Source: Cytauxzoon felis
Taxonomy: Eukaryota; Apicomplexa; Aconoidasida; Piroplasmida; Theileriidae
Reading direction: 5' to 3'
Length of the DNA: 64,000 bases
Assembly (NCBI GenBank): GCA_020283715.1
Contig: JAIQCW010000188.1
Location: 1 to 64,000 of the forward strand
Position numbers and translations under genes: made by a program. Every line of letters starts with the position of its first letter. Positions within the stretch are counted from its first letter, which is position 1. Below the pieces are notes generated by a model. That model was not told the DNA's origin. It saw nothing but the letters and a program-made list of their open reading frames with translations, and did no database searches. Of the stretch, positions 1-11,409 are shown one piece after another.

Positions 1-1209
1 TCAACAACTAAACCTACTACAACTGGAGGATTATTCGGTTCAACATTATCATCTAATCTATCACAAAATATCAACAAAGTTGGCAGTTTTGTAATATCTT
101 GGAATCCGAATGCACCAGCACCTGGATTGAGTAGTTTTTGGTCGAGCCAAGTTGAGTTACCCCAGGAGGCCAAGGAATATTTATCTGCAAGAAATAATAA
201 GGAATATTCAGCCACCTTCTCAAATTCATCTATTAGACCGATTGTTTCAGAATTGAATGATAGATTTGGATTGAGAAAAGCATTGAAGGACATGGGAGTC
301 GCAGTGCCTCGCTACTCAATCCAGCCCCCTCATGAGACTAGTGATTATACAAATCAAGAATCGCAACATATCGAAATAAATGAAAGGTTGGAGTCAAAAT
401 TTGGTGAATGTTTTAACAAAATCGCTGATAAAAATTTTGTGGCAATCAATTCAGGTATCAACGACAAATTCATGCCCTTGCACAATGGAGGATACAAGGG
501 CTTGGGAATTCCAAAGTTTTATTCAAGGAAAGAACAATCACACAGTAAACAAAAATTGAATTCAGAAGAGGAAGAAACCTGCAAAATTCAGGAGAATTCT
601 GGTAGACGTCTAGATTCAATTTACAAATTAAGCGAATTTAGTGAAAAGGATATCGGAATTAATGATAAACAGAATTTAGAACATAATTCGGATTCATATG
701 ATATGAGTATATCATCAACTGTACCTATTTTAAGTAGGATCGACTATTCTACTAGACCAACTATGTCATCATTGAGGAAAATGTCTGATAAACAGTTATC
801 CAATGTGATGGACTTCCAAATCATAAAAACTGGCTGCGGCGATATATTATGGCCTGGATACACCGATCTACGGAACCTAAATTTGGATGAGATCGTGGAT
901 ATATCCTATCGCAAAGTAAAGGTATATGCGAATACTAACGTATTCCACCCAATAGGGAAAGGTCTAAATAAACCTGCAATAATTACACTATATAACTGTA
1001 CACCAAGTAATTTTAGTGGAACCAACTCGATTTCGTTACAGGTGGCGCAAATGGAGAAGTTGAAGGAATATACGGCTTCCATTGGTTGCAAATTCATTTC
1101 AGCCAATTTCACTAGTGGCATATGGATGTTCGAAGTTCCATATTTCGCATCCAATATAGATAATTATAGCGCAACATCAATAAATTTTGATACTAATCTG
1201 TCCGACTAA
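1..1209 (+). CDS. Nup98-type nucleoporin, C-terminal part (5' end outside window)
   Basis: The frame is open from base 1 to the TAA at 1207-1209, so this is the 3' end of a longer gene. A GGLFG motif near base 37 marks the end of an FG-repeat region of the nuclear pore permeability barrier. From about base 748 to 1158 the protein matches the nucleoporin autopeptidase domain of Nup98/Nup145N: it contains the series DFQIIKTGCGDILWPG, TDLRNLNLDEIVDI and GKGLNKPAIITLYNC. This domain docks Nup98 to the pore scaffold. The usual self-cleavage site His-Phe-Ser after the last strands is replaced: the sequence reads GIWMFEVPYFAS, so the catalytic His and Ser are not in register and cleavage is doubtful. 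Domain assignment is from recognised family motifs; function in the pore is inferred. Confidence 0.85.
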   Translation, partial: STTKPTTTGGLFGSTLSSNLSQNINKVGSFVISWNPNAPAPGLSSFWSSQVELPQEAKEYLSARNNKEYSATFSNSSIRPIVSELNDRFGLRKALKDMGVAVPRYSIQPPHETSDYTNQESQHIEINERLESKFGECFNKIADKNFVAINSGINDKFMPLHNGGYKGLGIPKFYSRKEQSHSKQKLNSEEEETCKIQENSGRRLDSIYKLSEFSEKDIGINDKQNLEHNSDSYDMSISSTVPILSRIDYSTRPTMSSLRKMSDKQLSNVMDFQIIKTGCGDILWPGYTDLRNLNLDEIVDISYRKVKVYANTNVFHPIGKGLNKPAIITLYNCTPSNFSGTNSISLQVAQMEKLKEYTASIGCKFISANFTSGIWMFEVPYFASNIDNYSATSINFDTNLSD

Positions 1210-1370
1210 ACAGCATATATACCCTTTTACTATATGGGGGAACAAAATTTATTAGCCCTTCTTGATATTCCATTTACACTTTTATTTTCTGCATTAAGAT
1301 ACAATTGTAGTATTTCCTTATTTAATAATTTTATTTCGCTCTTTTATAACACAAATTGCATAGTTTCAAA

Positions 1371-1769
1371 ATGATAAATGACGACGGTAAATTAGTCGAC
1401 CTATATATTCCTAGGAAGTGCTCTGCTACCAATAGGCTAATTGCTTCCAAGGATCATGGAGCAGTACAGATTAATATTGGAATGGTTAGTTTATAAAATC
1501 TGTGAGAAATTAGTCTATTCGTTCCGGGGGAATCCACTAATTACCCTATATTTATTATTATATTGGATAGTTCTTTTACTTCCACTTTATTAATGATATT
1601 TATAATCATGTTTTATAATTTACTTTTTCAGGTTGATGAAAGGGGTGTTTATAATAACACTAATTTCACGCTGGCACTGAGCTCAGCCATGAGACAGCGC
1701 GGTGATGGCGATGAAATGGTTAACCGCCTGTTAAGGGAAGAAGGAATAATGACCAGTCAATTTAAATGA
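1371..1769 (+). CDS. RPS21: 40S ribosomal protein S21 (eS21)
   Basis: Small-subunit cytosolic ribosomal protein. Two exons, 1371-1484 and 1632-1769, joined across a GTTAGT...TTTTCAG intron in phase 0, give 83 residues, the normal eS21 length. Exon 1 encodes the family hallmark [16 protein letters not shown] followed by the [10 protein letters not shown] stretch; exon 2 ends with a basic, Arg-rich tail close to other eS21 C-termini. The intron (147 nt) is long for this window. The gene lies 73 bases from the convergent mL49 gene. Identity is clear from sequence alone. Confidence 0.95.
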
Positions 1770-1842
1770 TTATAAAATTAATTTAATATATTAGTATATG
1801 ATATATATTACATGTAAGTTTACATGTGCCGAGCTTCGATAT

Positions 1843-2314
1843 TTAGAATCTAAAGACGTCTATTTCATAGGCATCACATACATACCCGCAATTAGATAAC
1901 CATTTTTTAATCTTCTTTACATGTAAACCTTGAACTTCCAATGATCCAATGCGTTCTCTAACCGGAGATTCACACAGGACCCTTAATTGATCCTTCATCG
2001 CCTATTTAGTTGTATATCAAATTTTTATAGTAATAAATACACTTATATCTCCATAAATGTGTCTGACTACAGTGTATAATACGGTACCATGGGCTTTTAT
2101 TTTAATATAAACTGCAAGATTACCAGATGAAGTTCTTGAAACCTACATAAATAATAACATTATTTTCTACAGTATGCTATAATACTTTAAATGGAAATTG
2201 TATGTCCGTATTGGACTTCTTGGCGAAACTTTTTTGAACTATAAACCTTTTACTGGGAAATAAAAATGTTGAGAGGCCTTTGACAGGGACAAACAAGCCA
2301 CAAATTACCGACAT
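1843..2314 (-). CDS. MRPL49: Mitochondrial large-subunit ribosomal protein mL49 (Img2 family)
   Basis: Three exons (2314-2186, 2142-2041, 2001-1843) join with matching phases to a 129-residue protein. Each exon alone is too short to stand out. The join reads FPFKVSRTSSGNLAVY, then TVVRHIYGDI and VQGLHVKKIKKWLSNCGY, which is the Img2/mL49 pattern: an RTxxGNLPVY entry, a VIRKIxGD strand and a final GxHVxxIKxWL helix. The N-terminal 30 residues are hydrophobic then basic, as expected for mitochondrial import. Introns are 43 and 39 nt with GTATT donors and TAG acceptors. It is transcribed in the same direction as the aminopeptidase P gene, whose stop lies 43 bases upstream. The family call rests on motif pattern, not alignment. 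Confidence 0.8.
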
Positions 2315-2357
2315 AATTCAAACACATAGAAAGAAATATACATTTATTTAGATAAAA

Positions 2358-4752
2358 TTAAATAGGCTCAGCGGATTTCTTAATGTACTTAATGGCGGAT
2401 GCATACTTTTCATTGTTGTCTAGTAGTGGCAACAATGTGGTGGCAACACGCTTATGATAATCATTTATAGAATCTCGTTCCTATAAATTATATTAACATC
2501 AATACAATGAATTTACAAAAACGCTTAACAGAGGAAGAATAAGAAATAGGCACATACCTCTTGGGTGAGTAACTTAACATCAATAAGTTCTTTACAATAT
2601 GGAACGAAGGTGAGATCAGCAAACTCATAATATCTTTTATCATCCTTTGAAAAAGTTGGATCATCAACATTTTTGACGTACATAGCATTCTCAATACGCA
2701 CTCCGAACGAGTCCCTCTTGTAGTATCCTGGCTCGTTGGTCAAAACAACGCCAGGTTCCATTACAAACTTATAATCAATAAATCTATTAGTAGATATATA
2801 TACAGGCCCTTCGTGCACATTTAAATACATCCCTAAACCATGACCTGTACCGTGATAATAGTTTCTTCCAGTCTTCCATAAAAATTGTCTTGCCAGTACA
2901 TCAACTGAGTAGCCCGTTGTGCCTTCAGGGAAAACTAGGTTCCTTAAAGCCAAAAGACCTTTCAAAGTAAGAGTATAGCATTCCTTCTCCTCGTCAGATG
3001 GTACACCGAAATGTAAAACTCTTGTAACATCTGTTGTACCCCCCCTCAAATTGAGCACCCGAATCAAGCAAATAAATTTGAGGAGCAATCAAATTACAGT
3101 TGTCAGCTGTAGGCCTTTAGAAATACAATTAAATAAAATTTTAAAATTACTTGTAATGGACAATTGCACAATTTGGACCAATAGATGATATCGGTTCAAA
3201 TGACGATAATGTAGCTCCCTCATCTGCACGGATGGTTTTGCACATTTCTGCAACTGAATGTTCCGTCTCTTTGAATAAACTACCATCATCCTTCATGCTC
3301 TAATGTAGTTATATATAGTACAAGACAAGTATGTATACCTCTAATTTAGCAAATAATCTACACAATGCTATACTATCCGTTATATGTACCTTTTTCATGG
3401 AGTTTATTTCGACTTCATTCTTAACAGCCTAAATAATTAATAAAAGATTACATATTACCGAAACCTTGCGTAAAGATACAGGAGTTTCTTCTATAAGCAG
3501 CTCTCTGGGACTGTTATCAGAATTTTTGGCAAGGAAGGAATTACAAATAAATGTAGAAGCACAAGGTGAGACCCATAATTTATAGGTATAGCATTTAGCA
3601 CTGTTTTTTGGTAATCCAATTTCTTCAAGGTATTTAAAAATATCATTATATCCCCTGAATTAAATAGTAAAATTATACTGCAACTAACTTTACTACTACA
3701 TTAAAACTCTTAAGGTAACTGCGAACTTCATCATCCAATTTGTTATCATTAATAAAAAAACTAATTTTATACAAGGATGTTATGTATAACAACTAACGTC
3801 AAACATTCCTTTTCCACAACCAGATAAGAGTATAAGAAAGGCGCTGATTCAGTGTCAGAGCCCCTTAAGTTAAGCAAATAGGCAATTTCATCTAACATCT
3901 ATAATAATGTTTTAAAACGATAGTTATACATACTGTTAAAGCCAGTGCGTCAACACCCCTTTCAGTCATATCATCTCGTACTTTGGAAACCTTCTCATCC
4001 AAAGTCTCACCACAATACTTTAATGGATGCAACTTTGCGATTCCCTGTGGAAATTCTGGTCGATTTAGCCACAATGAATCCAATGGATTATCGGGAAGTG
4101 CTACAAATTGCTTGTCTGGAAGCCTTTTAATTAGTTCTTTAAAATCTCTATATTGAGTAGTATATGGATCGTATCCAATAATTTTTACTATAAATAATTA
4201 TAAAACAAAATTAGGCGATAATATTTAAAGGGGTATCAACAGAACTGATTTCTTCAAAATTATAGAGACTTACAGTGTGGACTATCCGATAAAAAATCTG
4301 TTAGTGTAGGTTCACCCCTAACAAGATATTTCATGAGCTTCCATGGCGACTTCAGTTGCAGTTCTGCTTGCAAAAAATATCTAAATCAAACTGATTCGGT
4401 AATTATCAAGGTATGTACCTGGAATCCGTCCATAAATAACAATATTCATGCGTAATCAGAGCGCGTGCTAGACTTCCAGTGAATCCTGAAATGAATTCTA
4501 TTCTACCAAAGGTAGGGTGAGGCACTTCAGAAGAATGTGGATCGTCATGATCCACGATAAAAGCATCAAGTTTTTTTTCTGTCAGCAATTTTTTTAGTTG
4601 ATCTAGAGGAGCAAGGGAATGTACCATTCTAATAAATGAATACGGACTAGCAGGAACTATTAAAATATAGTTTTATGAAAATAATACATATTAATATTAT
4701 AATTACCTTGAAGGGCAAAATGGATATGTCTAGAAAATAATAAATATAGCAT
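2358..4752 (-). CDS. Aminopeptidase P (Xaa-Pro aminopeptidase, M24B), with apparent frameshift
   Basis: Removes N-terminal residues that precede proline; a dinuclear-metal enzyme. I resolve 11 exons (4752-4707, 4656-4419, 4380-4274, 4187-3931, 3898-3798, 3760-3689, 3654-3459, 3428-3339, 3299-3151, 3114-2558, 2480-2358). Motifs seen: YLWTDSRYFLQAE, LLDSGAQFEGG, TTDVTR, GTGHGLGMYLNVHEGP and LTNEPGYY, covering the Asp, His and Glu metal ligands of M24B enzymes. Exon 10 holds a run of seven G (3039-3045 as C on the plus strand) and the reading frame changes there: DSGAQFE lies in one frame and GGTTDVTR in the next, and the summed coding length is one base over a multiple of three. The gene is therefore either disrupted or carries a sequence error. 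Start: the ATG at 4752 opens a hydrophobic leader (MLYLLFSRH...), so a signal or transit peptide is possible; the ATG at 4627 would give a form without it. Confidence 0.85.
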
Positions 4753-5335
4753 TAAAAATCGTTAAAAACGATAAATAAGATTATAAAATATTATTAGTAA
4801 ATCAAACCCCATATAATATATAGCCAGTTCGATTTCCGTTGTTTTGGATTAGAGAATAAGAATCTGTGGGGATTATAACCTTTTCGATTATACGAAACAT
4901 ATTATGTTTATTGATTTAGCCGGTTTAAACATTTAACCTTTACTTGAAATTTATATTTCACGGTAAGTTGAATCAATTTGTGACTTTAATTTAATTAACT
5001 TTATCCCTAATTCACTATGGGCATATATATTTATGGTTGTCATGTCTATCGCAATAACAGATTGATATATCCTTAATAGATTGTTGTAACTTAGAGTTAC
5101 ATCTTAATTTTGATCTATCTGTCTTGCTATATAATAATTTGGGCACATGGTATTCATTTTGCCTATTTGACTTTTTGATTTTCCAATTCCTACCTTTTCA
5201 TGTATATTTAACGATACATATACACAGTTTAATTCGACCAGTTATAATCGATAAACTGAGATTTCTATATTTCATTTTTTACTCTTATAGAATGCCAGCG
5301 ATACGATATCACATTTTTTTCGAATTAAGTATATC
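4753..5335. other. Intergenic, divergent promoter region
   Basis: About 580 AT-rich bases between the divergent starts of aminopeptidase P and eIF3c. A 71-codon open frame at 5124-5339 has a composition typical of translated AT-rich noncoding DNA and ends on the eIF3c start; I do not accept it as a gene. No promoter motif could be recognised. It presumably holds both promoters. Confidence 0.5.
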
Positions 5336-8170
5336 ATGAGGTCTAAATTTTGGGGTGATGATTCGGATGACTATTGTTCTGATTCATCAGATTATTCTAG
5401 TAATGCAGATGACAAAGATCAACCTAAAAGACAAAACGAAGTGCCTACGTGGGCCATTGAGAGTTCAAGTGACGAGGGTGAATCCCGCGTAGTCAAATCT
5501 GCAAAGGCAAAAGCTATAGAAACAATACAGTCACATGTTAAAACAATAAATCATCTAAAGAAGATTAATGATTTTTCTGAGTTATTAAAAGATTATGATT
5601 CCCTGTCTAAGCTTGTAGATAAGCAATACGCTTACGGAAGATTACCTAAACTTATTGTAAAGCTTGTCGTAGATTTAACGCAGTTTATGGATGACCAACA
5701 AAAAGATAAAAAGTCATTTAAAAAATTTTCTAAGGCAAAAACTATCGCATTCAATACTTTGCGTTCCAGGTTGCGCAAGTTCAATGAACAACACTCAGAA
5801 ATTATTGAGGAGTACAATGCTGATCCCGATAACTTTTATGACATATTGGAACAATCAGAAGAGGAATATGCTGAATCATCTGCTCACACTGAGGATGAAG
5901 AAGAAACCGATACAGAAGAATCTGATGTAGAAGGCGATACTGAAGAGGACGATTCTGAAAAGGTTATATCGGATTCGGACGAATCAAGCGGTTGGTCAGA
6001 ATCCGGAGAATCGTCAGTATTGGAGATAGAGGATTCCGATAAACACAAATCCGCCTTAGCCAAGTGGGGAGTAAAAAAAAGTGAAACCAAGGTATTGGAA
6101 GTTAAGGAGAAGATTGCAAAAAAGCAACCCAAATTTTTAAAGAAGAAGGATGAAAAGGACAAGCAGCCTACATCATCAAGTTATTGTAAATTGACCGCTA
6201 TTGCAGGCGTTTCGGAGGCACTATTAAACCACATGAAAGATTTACATTTAGGAATCGATGAAAATCCTTTTGATGTAATGACTACAGAGATACAAAACAT
6301 GATAGATAACATAAGTTTAACAGAAGATTCCGTGAGATTATTCATAAGATCTATAATAGAAAAAAGGGGTAAACGAGGAGCTAATACATCTGAAAATATT
6401 CGCGTTTTACAGGCGTTGCCCTATATAGCAAGAGACATATCACATTCTTTATATCTGGAGGTTATAGAAACTTTAATACATTTACAGTTTGATTCTTATT
6501 CCCACGCTTATGGATCAATGTCCCCTACACAGTGGGTAAATACCTATAGGATTGTGGCACACCTGGTTAATGAGCTAATTGAAAAGCCGAAATCTTTATT
6601 ATCACCGGACGAATTTAGTGCCATCTCTTACAGTATATCGGAATCTCATGATACACCTTCATCTTTTTCACGTTCAGGCCCTAACGAGGGGACTAGAGTA
6701 TCAATGTCAATATTATTGTCCATTGTTCAAAAATTGAATGATGAATTGTATAAGGCGTTGTTATACACTGATGTTCATAATGCAGATTACAAAACTATGC
6801 TTGTTTATACTATAGACATGCTATATTTGTTACACAAGACATTGATGTACTATCTCAGTAACGATAGAAATGGACATGAACAGGCTACTGCTACGGCATT
6901 GATTATATTAGAACATATCTATTATAAGGAGGATAATATAGCGTCAAAAATTTGGGATTTAGTAAAGGCTAAGATTGGTGATACTTCAAACTTAATGTTT
7001 CTTCCTACTGGGGACAAGGAACCATCAGACATTGTTGCGGAATTGGTTAATTTTGTTTTTGTATATGGATCACAACGCGACAAAATTAGAGCTTCGTTAC
7101 ACTTGGCGTATAACAAGTCTTTACATGGACATTATTACGAGGCGCGAGATTTATTATTGATATCTAATTTACATGAAATGGCAGCTGAGACCGATATATC
7201 ATCACAAATACTGCTTAATCGCAACTTAGCTCAACTCGGAATTTGCGCATTTAGGATGGGTTTAATACATGAGGCCCATTCATATTTAATGGAAATTTGT
7301 GCTCAAAATAGACACAAAGAATTATTAGCTCAGGGAGTTTCAAATGTTAAGAATCAGGAAAAATCTGCGGAGCAAGAGAGAGCTGAGAAACGTAGATTAT
7401 TACCCTATCATATGCACCTGAACATAGAATTAATTGAATCAGTTAATAATATTTGTGCGTTATTATTAGAAACAGCTAATTTTGCGAAGTCATCATTAAA
7501 TAATAAGGAAATTATATCTAGGCAATTTAGAAGGATGTTTGAGATTCATGAAAAACAGGTTTTTGTTGGGCCACCTGAGAATAACCGCGAAATTATATTA
7601 ATGGCTTTTAAACATTTACAGTGTGGAAACTGGAAAGAATGTTATAACAATATAATTTCGTTAAATACTTGGTCTAGTATGCCAGATAAAGATAGGGTTC
7701 AAGATATTTTAAAGGAAATTATCAAAAAGGAAGCCTTTAGAACATTTGTATTTAAGTACGTTGGAATTTACGACTCATTCTCTGTTGACAAATTGTCGTT
7801 AATGTTTGATTTGGATAAAAACGTTGTCCATTCATTAATGAGCAAAATGATTGTTTGTGGTGAAATCCATGCCAGTTGGGATGACAGTAGTACCTGCTGT
7901 CTTATCAATCATACGGAACCAACGGAACTGCAAAAACTTGCAATCAAACTTGCTGAGAATCTTACAACCGTGGTCGAGCAGAATGAGCTCACTCTAAATA
8001 TGAAAAATTCAAAATTCGCATTGTCACAAGACAGAAGGTTTCAACGTGATACAAAATTCAACTACAGCTCCAAAAATGAAGATGGTAGAATATCAACGTT
8101 GAATTTAAACAGAAATAGAAAATTGATCCAGTCCAACAAGCAAAGACAATCTACCGTCCTATCAAGGTGA
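5336..8170 (+). CDS. EIF3C: Translation initiation factor eIF3 subunit C
   Basis: Core subunit of eIF3, which organises the 40S pre-initiation complex. Single exon, 944 residues, close to the usual eIF3c length. The N-terminus begins MRSKFWGDDSDD with acidic Ser/Asp/Glu stretches (to about residue 240) and Lys-rich blocks, as in other eIF3c proteins, which use this region to contact eIF1 and eIF5. The middle is helical. The C-terminal PCI/winged-helix domain is visible at about residues 800-870, including the stretch YDSFSVDKLSLMFDLD followed by VVHSLMSKMIVCGEI. The last about 70 residues are polar and basic. The uninterrupted reading frame contrasts with the multi-exon neighbours. Confidence 0.92.
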   Translation: MRSKFWGDDSDDYCSDSSDYSSNADDKDQPKRQNEVPTWAIESSSDEGESRVVKSAKAKAIETIQSHVKTINHLKKINDFSELLKDYDSLSKLVDKQYAYGRLPKLIVKLVVDLTQFMDDQQKDKKSFKKFSKAKTIAFNTLRSRLRKFNEQHSEIIEEYNADPDNFYDILEQSEEEYAESSAHTEDEEETDTEESDVEGDTEEDDSEKVISDSDESSGWSESGESSVLEIEDSDKHKSALAKWGVKKSETKVLEVKEKIAKKQPKFLKKKDEKDKQPTSSSYCKLTAIAGVSEALLNHMKDLHLGIDENPFDVMTTEIQNMIDNISLTEDSVRLFIRSIIEKRGKRGANTSENIRVLQALPYIARDISHSLYLEVIETLIHLQFDSYSHAYGSMSPTQWVNTYRIVAHLVNELIEKPKSLLSPDEFSAISYSISESHDTPSSFSRSGPNEGTRVSMSILLSIVQKLNDELYKALLYTDVHNADYKTMLVYTIDMLYLLHKTLMYYLSNDRNGHEQATATALIILEHIYYKEDNIASKIWDLVKAKIGDTSNLMFLPTGDKEPSDIVAELVNFVFVYGSQRDKIRASLHLAYNKSLHGHYYEARDLLLISNLHEMAAETDISSQILLNRNLAQLGICAFRMGLIHEAHSYLMEICAQNRHKELLAQGVSNVKNQEKSAEQERAEKRRLLPYHMHLNIELIESVNNICALLLETANFAKSSLNNKEIISRQFRRMFEIHEKQVFVGPPENNREIILMAFKHLQCGNWKECYNNIISLNTWSSMPDKDRVQDILKEIIKKEAFRTFVFKYVGIYDSFSVDKLSLMFDLDKNVVHSLMSKMIVCGEIHASWDDSSTCCLINHTEPTELQKLAIKLAENLTTVVEQNELTLNMKNSKFALSQDRRFQRDTKFNYSSKNEDGRISTLNLNRNRKLIQSNKQRQSTVLSR

Positions 8171-8255
8171 CAACTGTAAATGCCAGTATTTTACACACAT
8201 TTAATACTATAACACTCTATGTATAGATGCAATTAGCATAATAAATTACAACCAA

Positions 8256-11200
8256 CTATTTATTCAACTTTAATCTTTCTAAGTCGTTTATTGCTCGTTC
8301 TAGTTTCATTTTTTCGGCCGTTAATTCTTTAACTTTTGCATCGTTTAGTTCACGTATGTTTTCGGGCACCCTTTCGAGGTAGTTTGGCGTTCTTATTTTT
8401 TTATTGTAAGACTCAAGCTGCAATAAATTTAGTAAAAACCTGTTAATACTTACGGATTTATTGTTCTTCGTCAGGCGGTCATTGAGCATTGAAGTCGTCT
8501 TAATTAAATCAACAGAATCATCAACTTTAATATAAGCTACAAGGTCAGAATTTATTATATTTTGCACGCAATCACTCAATTCATTTGTATCTTCATCCAC
8601 TAGATCCACCTAAAAAAATGAAAAACCAAAACAATGTACTAACCTGCTCAAATTTGGACAAATTAGCGATGAGTGAGGTTTTATGCATTAATATATCCTT
8701 ATAATCCCTTCTATTTGTTGTCAAATATCCATATTTATGTACCCCTGGTAACAGTCCAAGTGTAGCGGAAAGTGATCTTAGTACATGTACGGACGAAATT
8801 ACCAGATCAAATTCATTATCCAATGTATCACAATTCCATTCCTTCATCTCATTAGGGTATTGTGACATCGATATTGATTCAGAATCTCTTATTATTGGCG
8901 GAAGATGATGATATAGTTCCTCAGTTATGTAAGGCATTATAGGATGTAATAATTTTAATGCCACAGTAAAACACTTAAAAATAGTATAAACGCATGCAAG
9001 GTCAGCGTATCTATTTAAATCACTGGAATTAACCAACGATGGTAGCCTGGGTTTAACAAGTTCCAAATATACATCACATAGTTGATATAACCAAAAATCG
9101 TAGGATGCTTGAACAGCATCTCCAAATTGATAGCACATAAATGATTTATTCATCTTAATTATATACTGATTTAGTTTGTGTAATATCCATTTATCTTCCC
9201 ATTTCATTTCACTGGGCACAACACCATCATATTCGCAGAATCTAGTCCTAAGAATCGCGAACTTAGTAGCATTCCAAATTTTATTACCGAAATGCCTAGA
9301 ACAGACTAATTTATTAACATCTAGTAAAATTGCTCTATTTTGCCTAGTTAAAGAGAGTAATCCGAGTCTTAACGCATCAACACCACAGGATGGAATACCA
9401 TCAGGAAATTGTTGCTTCTGTAATGCCAAAGCCTTTTTGATTTCGCTTTGTGGTAAGGACGAATTTAAAATATCAGAATTTAGCTTTTCTAATGTGGCAC
9501 CATCTATTATATCTATAGGATCAACTACATTGCCTTTGCTCTTTGACATTTTTTCTCCGCGGGCATCCCTAACCAGTGGATGCATATAAACTTGTGAAAA
9601 CGGTAGCTTATCTACAAAGTGCAAAGATAACATAACCATGCGGGCCACCCAAAAAAATATGATATCGTTTCCTGTCTCCAACAAAGTAGTGGGAAAGAAA
9701 TTTATGAAATCTTTATGTGATTCATCAGGCCACCCTAACGTGCTTAATGGAAAAAGACCAGACGAGAACCAAGTGTCCAGAACGTCATCGTCCTGTTGCA
9801 ATGTGTATTCTGAACAATGAGGATAGCTATTTTTAAACCTTTCATGAGCTTCATCAATATTACGCGCTATAATCCATTTATCACCGTAGTCACAAACCTC
9901 AGTTGAAATAATTTTGTAAGCCGGTATACGATGCCCCCACCATAGTTGCCGCGATACGCACCAATCTTGAATATTTTCTAACCACTGATACCATACAGAG
10001 ACATAGGATGATGGTATCAACTTCAGATTCCCACTTCTTACCGATTCAATTGCTTTATATGCTAACTCTTTGCAGTTAACATACCACTGTGGGACTAGCA
10101 TATATTCAAGTATATCACCTGTTCTAGAACACCTTGGAACAAACATTGGCTTTGTATTAGGCTTTTTATCCTCAAATAGTTCTAGTTCCCTCAATTTCTG
10201 CTCTATATTCTTACGGCATTCAAATCTATGCATATTGGCAAATTCACCTCCATTTTCATTTATTTTACCATCATCAGTATAAATGTTTATAAATGGTAAT
10301 GAATGCCTCTCAGCTATTTCATAATCATTTTTATCATGCGATGGGGTTATCTTGACGGCCCCAGTACCAAACTCGGGATCAACATGTTCGTCAGCTATAA
10401 CAACAAGATCACGATCAGGGAAAAACGGGTGCAATAATTTACATCCCACCAAGTCTTTATATCTGTCATCATTAGGATGTACTGCTACTGCCACATCACC
10501 TAGCATTGTTTCAATTCTCGTAGTAGCAACTGATACAAATCTTTCAGAAGAGAAAACCTTGTATTTGAAGTACCATAGAAAACCAACTTCAACAGACGAG
10601 TCGTAACCTATTTAAACATTTCATCCAGTGATAAAATATAGTACCTGGTATTTTTATATGCGTGGGCGATGTTACTTCAAATTGATCAACTTCTACATCT
10701 GAAATTGCAGTGGAAAGATATGGACACCAAGATACCAAACGAGTTTTCCTGTAAATCAAACCACTATCGTACAAACGCACGAATGCTTCAATTACTGCAT
10801 TACTTCTCTCTTTATCCATCGTAAAAGCTTCACGAGTCCAATCTAATGAGGCTCCCATACGCCTATAAATATATTAAGGATTGTTCATAAGGATACCTGA
10901 GTTGATTTTTTATATTGCTACCATATTTATCATTCCATTCAAGCGTCTTTCTTGTAAACTTATCACGGCCATAATCCTGACGCTTCAATCCGTACTTTTG
11001 ATATAACATTCTTTCAACAACAGTTTGGGTTGCAATACCTGCATGGTCGGTACCTGGTATCCATAGAGTGATATCTCCCTTCATGCGATGCCTTGTAAAG
11101 TAATGATTAGGTATACATACATTTAATACCATCTAGCTAAACAATCTTGTATAGATACAGTCAGAGCATGCCCAATGTGTAGTGATCCGGTTACATTTGG

Positions 11201-11409
11201 AGGAGGGAGCAAGGCTATCCACTTGGCCTTACCAGGAACGGGTTCTTCTGAGGGTGTAAATAACTCATTCTTTTCCCACCATTCATACCACCCATCTTCA
11301 ACTGTTTTAGGGTTGTAACTAGATTCTAGATTACTCAAAACTTCTAATAGATTAATTATTCGAGGGAACAAATAATATCATACATACTTTTTTCTACGAG
11401 AGATGACAT
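8256..11409 (-). CDS. VARS: Valyl-tRNA synthetase
   Basis: Charges tRNA-Val; class I synthetase. Seven exons (11409-11388, 11343-11130, 11091-10897, 10862-10645, 10607-8644, 8609-8454, 8417-8256) sum to 977 codons with matching phases (976 residues). Signatures: [14 protein letters not shown] (HIGH site), [13 protein letters not shown], the editing-domain stretch [17 protein letters not shown], and [14 protein letters not shown] (KMSKS site). The anticodon-binding helices follow, then a short C-terminal coiled-coil arm rich in Lys, Glu and Leu, typical of ValRS. Exon 1 is only 22 bases (MSSLVEK). The last intron, 8418-8453, has a perfect GTAAGT donor and TTGCAG acceptor but is 36 nt long with no stop, so it can be read through; see findings. 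No second VARS is in the window, so organelle supply cannot be judged. Confidence 0.95.

Noticed and set aside
5124..5339. 71-codon frame with hydrophobic residues just before eIF3c
   Set aside because: Composition is that of translated AT-rich noncoding DNA and it runs into the eIF3c start; no splice joins it to eIF3c.
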